From positions 983,886 through 1,047,885 of the forward strand of contig NZ_LMMR01000001.1 in the NCBI RefSeq assembly GCF_001422325.1: a DNA stretch of 64,000 bases. The letters run 5' to 3'. Both the position numbers and the translations under genes were made by a program. Below, one piece after another: positions 61,728-64,000 of this stretch (within the stretch, counting starts at the first letter, position 1; the number at the start of each line of letters is the position of its first letter). The DNA comes from Leifsonia sp. Leaf264 (GTDB taxonomy: Bacteria > Actinomycetota > Actinomycetes > Actinomycetales > Microbacteriaceae). Below the pieces are notes generated by a model, which was not told where the DNA came from, searched no databases, and saw only the letters and a program-made list of their open reading frames with translations.

Positions 61728-62501
61728 CTACTTGAGCCGCTCGCTGGAGCCTCGGATGACGAAGGCGACGACGATGAGCCCGAGGACGCCCGCGATGATG
61801 TTGAGGATGCCACCGAATGCCGCGAACGGGCCAGGGGTGCCGTGCCCGACGGCGAAGGTCGAGAAGTCCCAGAGGCCGTGCAAAACCATCGCCCAGATGA
61901 GCGTGCCGGTCGTGCGGCGCAGGATGTAGAAGACCGTGCCGCCGAGGAACGCGAGCCCGACCTGCTGGAGGGTGGGCGCGAGGCCCTGTCCCGTGAACAC
62001 GTTCGTCAGGTGCATCACGGCGAACAGGGCCGAGCTGATGAACCACACCCAGCCTTCACCGAGCTTGCTGCGGAGGCCCACGACGAGCAGGCCACGGTTC
62101 GCCATCTCTTCGGTGAAGCCGACGAGGATGAGCACGATCGACGCGGCGAAGAACCCTGCGTCGTAGGAGCCCCAGTCGGTGCTCGCCAGGTTGATCAGGA
62201 GCGCGACGGCCATCAGGGCGGGGACGAAGACCGGCCAGCGAACACTGTGCTGGCGGTCGAACAGTGACGGCCGCCACCACCCCAGCAGGCTCGCGGTGAC
62301 AGCGAGGAAGATTGTTCCGATGATCAGCGAGAGGCCGGCGCCGAGGAAGAGGTTGCCGCCGTTCTCTCCCCACTCGGTGTACGGGATGCCGCTAAGGCTT
62401 TGCACGATGAACACGAGCAGGACGTACGCGGCCCAGATGGCGAGGCCGATCCAGACGCGAGGACGAACACGCAGCTTTGTGGGGGTGAATGTGTCGGACA
62501 C
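61728..62501 (-). CDS. CPBP family intramembrane metalloprotease
   Basis: 257 residues from a GTG at 62501 with GAAAGG five bases upstream. Eight hydrophobic segments; motifs EEMANRG (EExxxR), FAVMHLTN (FxxxHxxN) and LHGLWD. Paralogue of 2207-3028. The substrate is unknown; these proteases process peptides or respond to envelope stress. Confidence 0.87.
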   Translation of the reverse strand: MSDTFTPTKLRVRPRVWIGLAIWAAYVLLVFIVQSLSGIPYTEWGENGGNLFLGAGLSLIIGTIFLAVTASLLGWWRPSLFDRQHSVRWPVFVPALMAVALLINLASTDWGSYDAGFFAASIVLILVGFTEEMANRGLLVVGLRSKLGEGWVWFISSALFAVMHLTNVFTGQGLAPTLQQVGLAFLGGTVFYILRRTTGTLIWAMVLHGLWDFSTFAVGHGTPGPFAAFGGILNIIAGVLGLIVVAFVIRGSSERLK

Positions 62502-62789
62502 AGGCGCCTTTCGGAGGGGGCGGTGATGGGTGCTCAGCTGAATCTATCGGTGAAGCGCTCCAGGACGAGGCCAGACGCACGCGCCGTTTTCCCGACGAGC
62601 TCGAGTACGTCTCGCGGCCGCCGCCCGCAAACCGGTCCTTACGAGGGCGGCGAGGACTGAGATGCTTTCCACACAGTCGCTGAGTGAATCCGCTTGCCCA
62701 CAAGCCTCAGCGGAGCGGATAAATGACCGCCTTCAGAGAGGGTTGTCGGAGCTTCCCGGTGCTGATTCAATCGAGCGAGGGGGCAAAAC

Positions 62790-63413
62790 ATGGATCAGGG
62801 TCGTACAGGCGCGAAAGAGCGTCACGCGCTCGACATCGTGACTGTGTTCGTGCTGTCGATCACTGCGGTTCTGACAGCCTGGTGCGGCTTCGAGGCATCG
62901 AAGTGGGGCGGCGAGATGTCGATCGCTTTCAGCGAGGCATCGAGTGCCCGGGTCCAGGCCACCGCCGCGGATGGGACTGCACGTGATGCGCGCCAGTACG
63001 ACTTGACGATCTATACCCAGTGGGTGCTGGCCGTGGCTGACCAGCGCACGGAGCTGCAACAGTTCATCGAGGAACGCTTCACCCCTGAGTTCCGCGTCGC
63101 TTTCGACGCATGGGATGCAGGCGGTCGAGTCGAAAAGGGGCCCCTCGCCATGGTGGAGTACGTTCCACCTGGCACGAACGAAGCGGTAGCGCTGAATGCG
63201 CGGGCTGACGCGAAGTTCGACCAGGCGTTGGAGAGCAATCAGCGGGGCGACAACTACTCGCTGCTCACAGTCCTGTTCGCCCTGGTGCTCTTCCTCACGG
63301 CGATGTCACAACGCGAACTCACGCCGTGGATGCGAAGAGCGCTTCTCGGCATGGGAGTCGTCGTGGGAATCGGATGCATCATCGTCGGAGCCACGTTCCC
63401 GATCAAGGTGTAG
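62790..63413 (+). CDS. Membrane protein with coiled central domain
   Basis: 207 residues, ATG at 62790 with GAGGGGG upstream. One N-terminal membrane segment (about 14-34), a ~115-residue polar, helix-rich middle (SEASSARVQATAADGTARDARQYDLTIYTQW...LQQFIEERF), then two C-terminal segments (YSLLTVLFALVLFLTAMS and ALLGMGVVVGIGCIIVGATF). Resembles DUF4337-type proteins in layout; function unknown. The 288 bp before it hold no gene. Confidence 0.75.
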   Translation: MDQGRTGAKERHALDIVTVFVLSITAVLTAWCGFEASKWGGEMSIAFSEASSARVQATAADGTARDARQYDLTIYTQWVLAVADQRTELQQFIEERFTPEFRVAFDAWDAGGRVEKGPLAMVEYVPPGTNEAVALNARADAKFDQALESNQRGDNYSLLTVLFALVLFLTAMSQRELTPWMRRALLGMGVVVGIGCIIVGATFPIKV

Positions 63414-63477
63414 GCCGGCCCGACGACCTGCCCCGTTGCGACCGCTCATCTCTCCGGGCTGCGGATGTTTCTAGCAG

Positions 63478-63516
63478 GCCCGCCCCGGTGAGGAACAGGT
63501 CCTCACCCGAGCGGGC
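63478..63516. terminator. Bidirectional terminator hairpin between convergent genes
   Basis: GGTGAGGA and TCCTCACC around a short loop, extended by GCCCGC/GCGGGC arms, span 63478-63516 between the membrane protein (stop 63413) and the minus-strand sulfatase remnant (stop 63534). Confidence 0.6.
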
Positions 63517-63533
63517 GTCGACGGCGGTTGCGG

Positions 63534-63898
63534 CTAGGGCGTCACGATGGCCGAGTCCTTGTCGCCGGGATCGAGCAGGACGGCGAGCCGTTGGAGGACT
63601 GTGGCGTCTCCGCTGAACTCGATGCCAGCCGAAGCCAGACTGTCAGCGGTGAGGGCGCCCGTTGCCAGAGCGGGCAGGGCTCGTCTGGTCGTCGTCAGAG
63701 TAACGTCGGGGTCGCACTTCTGCGGCGCGGCACTGTAGGTGAGAGCGCCGTTCGAGAGGCAAAGTCGGTAGCAGGCGTCGGTGTCCGTGAGCACGATCTC
63801 GATGCTCAACTTCTCGTCCCACGCTCGCGGTCCGTCGATCTGGATCGCGATGGCATCAAAGAGCAGCTCCGGCGTGAGGGCGGAGACCACATCAGCCG
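63534..63898 (-). pseudogene. 3' fragment of an alkylsulfatase gene
   Basis: The frame encodes only the SCP2-like C-terminal domain of an alkyl sulfatase: SADVVSALTPELLFDAIAIQIDGPRAWDEKLSIEIVLTDTDACYRLCLSNGALTYSA...LQRLAVLLDPGDKDSAIVTP. The recognisable sequence ends at about 63898, exactly where the opposite strand starts to encode a serine recombinase. The frame runs on to an ATG at 63926 through unrelated codons. This looks like a gene cut by a rearrangement; a second decayed copy is at 58825-59810. Confidence 0.8.
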
Positions 63899-64000
63899 AT
63901 GGTGGCGAAGCTTGACCGGCTGGCACGCTCGCTCCGCGACGCCAGCGACATCGTCGATGAGCTCACTGCGAAACACGTCAAACTCAGCATCGGCGGGTCC
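63899..64000 (+). mobile_element. Serine recombinase (resolvase/invertase) internal fragment, runs off window
   Basis: The plus strand from 63899 encodes VAKLDRLARSLRDASDIVDELTAKHVKLSIGGS, the end of the catalytic domain of Tn3-type resolvases/Pin-type invertases (KLDRLARS is the hallmark; the catalytic Ser lies further upstream and is absent). The codons before 63899 are not resolvase-like, so the 5' part is missing. It marks mobile-element DNA at the right edge. Confidence 0.75.

Overview
The window is high-GC DNA with many GTG starts, genes packed with 4-base ATGA/GTGA overlaps, PASTA-type penicillin-binding protein, CX5R arsenate reductase of the actinobacterial type and an actinobacterial QcrB-like cytochrome b. 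It looks like chromosome of an actinobacterium, most likely Microbacteriaceae (the DUF7882-like small protein and the abundance of the word GGATGC fit Microbacterium and relatives). This placement is an inference from gene content, not a database result. I see no rRNA, tRNA or CRISPR array.

Layout. 1-9.6 kb: ordinary accessory chromosome with a truncated membrane protein, a methyltransferase, a CPBP protease, an amino-acid permease, a YjdF-like/glycosyltransferase pair and a CmtR-like regulator coupled to a CDF metal exporter. 9.7-23 kb: ProRS (proS), two PadR-led membrane operons, a class A PBP with PASTA domains, small membrane and secreted proteins, and a leucine-rich-repeat gene remnant. 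22.8-36.8 kb: a membrane protein/ECF sigma pair, an HTH regulator with SDR and alpha/beta hydrolases, a DUF1254 protein, an arylsulfatase, two VOC proteins with an HxlR regulator and lipoproteins. 36.8-37.9 kb is a gene-poor stretch with probable gene fragments. 37.9-43.3 kb: an HTH regulator divergent from a CMD/aldo-keto reductase/MFS run, and a methyltransferase. 43.5-46.1 kb: arsenic locus arsR-|arsO-arsN-arsC, without an arsenite pump. 46.3-48.1 kb: small genes, a (CACGC)10 repeat and a hydrolase.

The most striking part is 48.2-58.6 kb. A complete ECF41-type sigma factor (sigma2, sigma4 and a fused SnoaL-like domain with the WLPEP, DGGG and NPxKL signatures) lies at 53778-54659. Around it I find eight copies of one bipartite element, NGTCAC(A/G)-N16-GGTC, always with exactly 16 bases between the boxes. 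Seven sit 24-76 bp upstream of a start codon in the correct orientation. They precede: an NDH-2-like dehydrogenase plus an unusual cytochrome b, a membrane protein plus a free-standing SnoaL protein, an NmrA-type oxidoreductase, the sigma factor itself with a second free-standing SnoaL protein, and three alpha/beta hydrolases; the eighth is upstream of a GNAT protein. This looks like a self-contained, autoregulated ECF41 regulon. The cytochrome b keeps the ligands for one heme and the quinol-site PDWY motif but has lost both ligands of the second heme, so the NDH-2/cytochrome pair may be a new type of redox module.

58.8-64 kb is decaying: an alkylsulfatase pseudogene, a second alkylsulfatase 3' fragment cut exactly where a serine-recombinase fragment begins (63899), a second DUF1254 protein, a CPBP protease and a cluster of hairpins.
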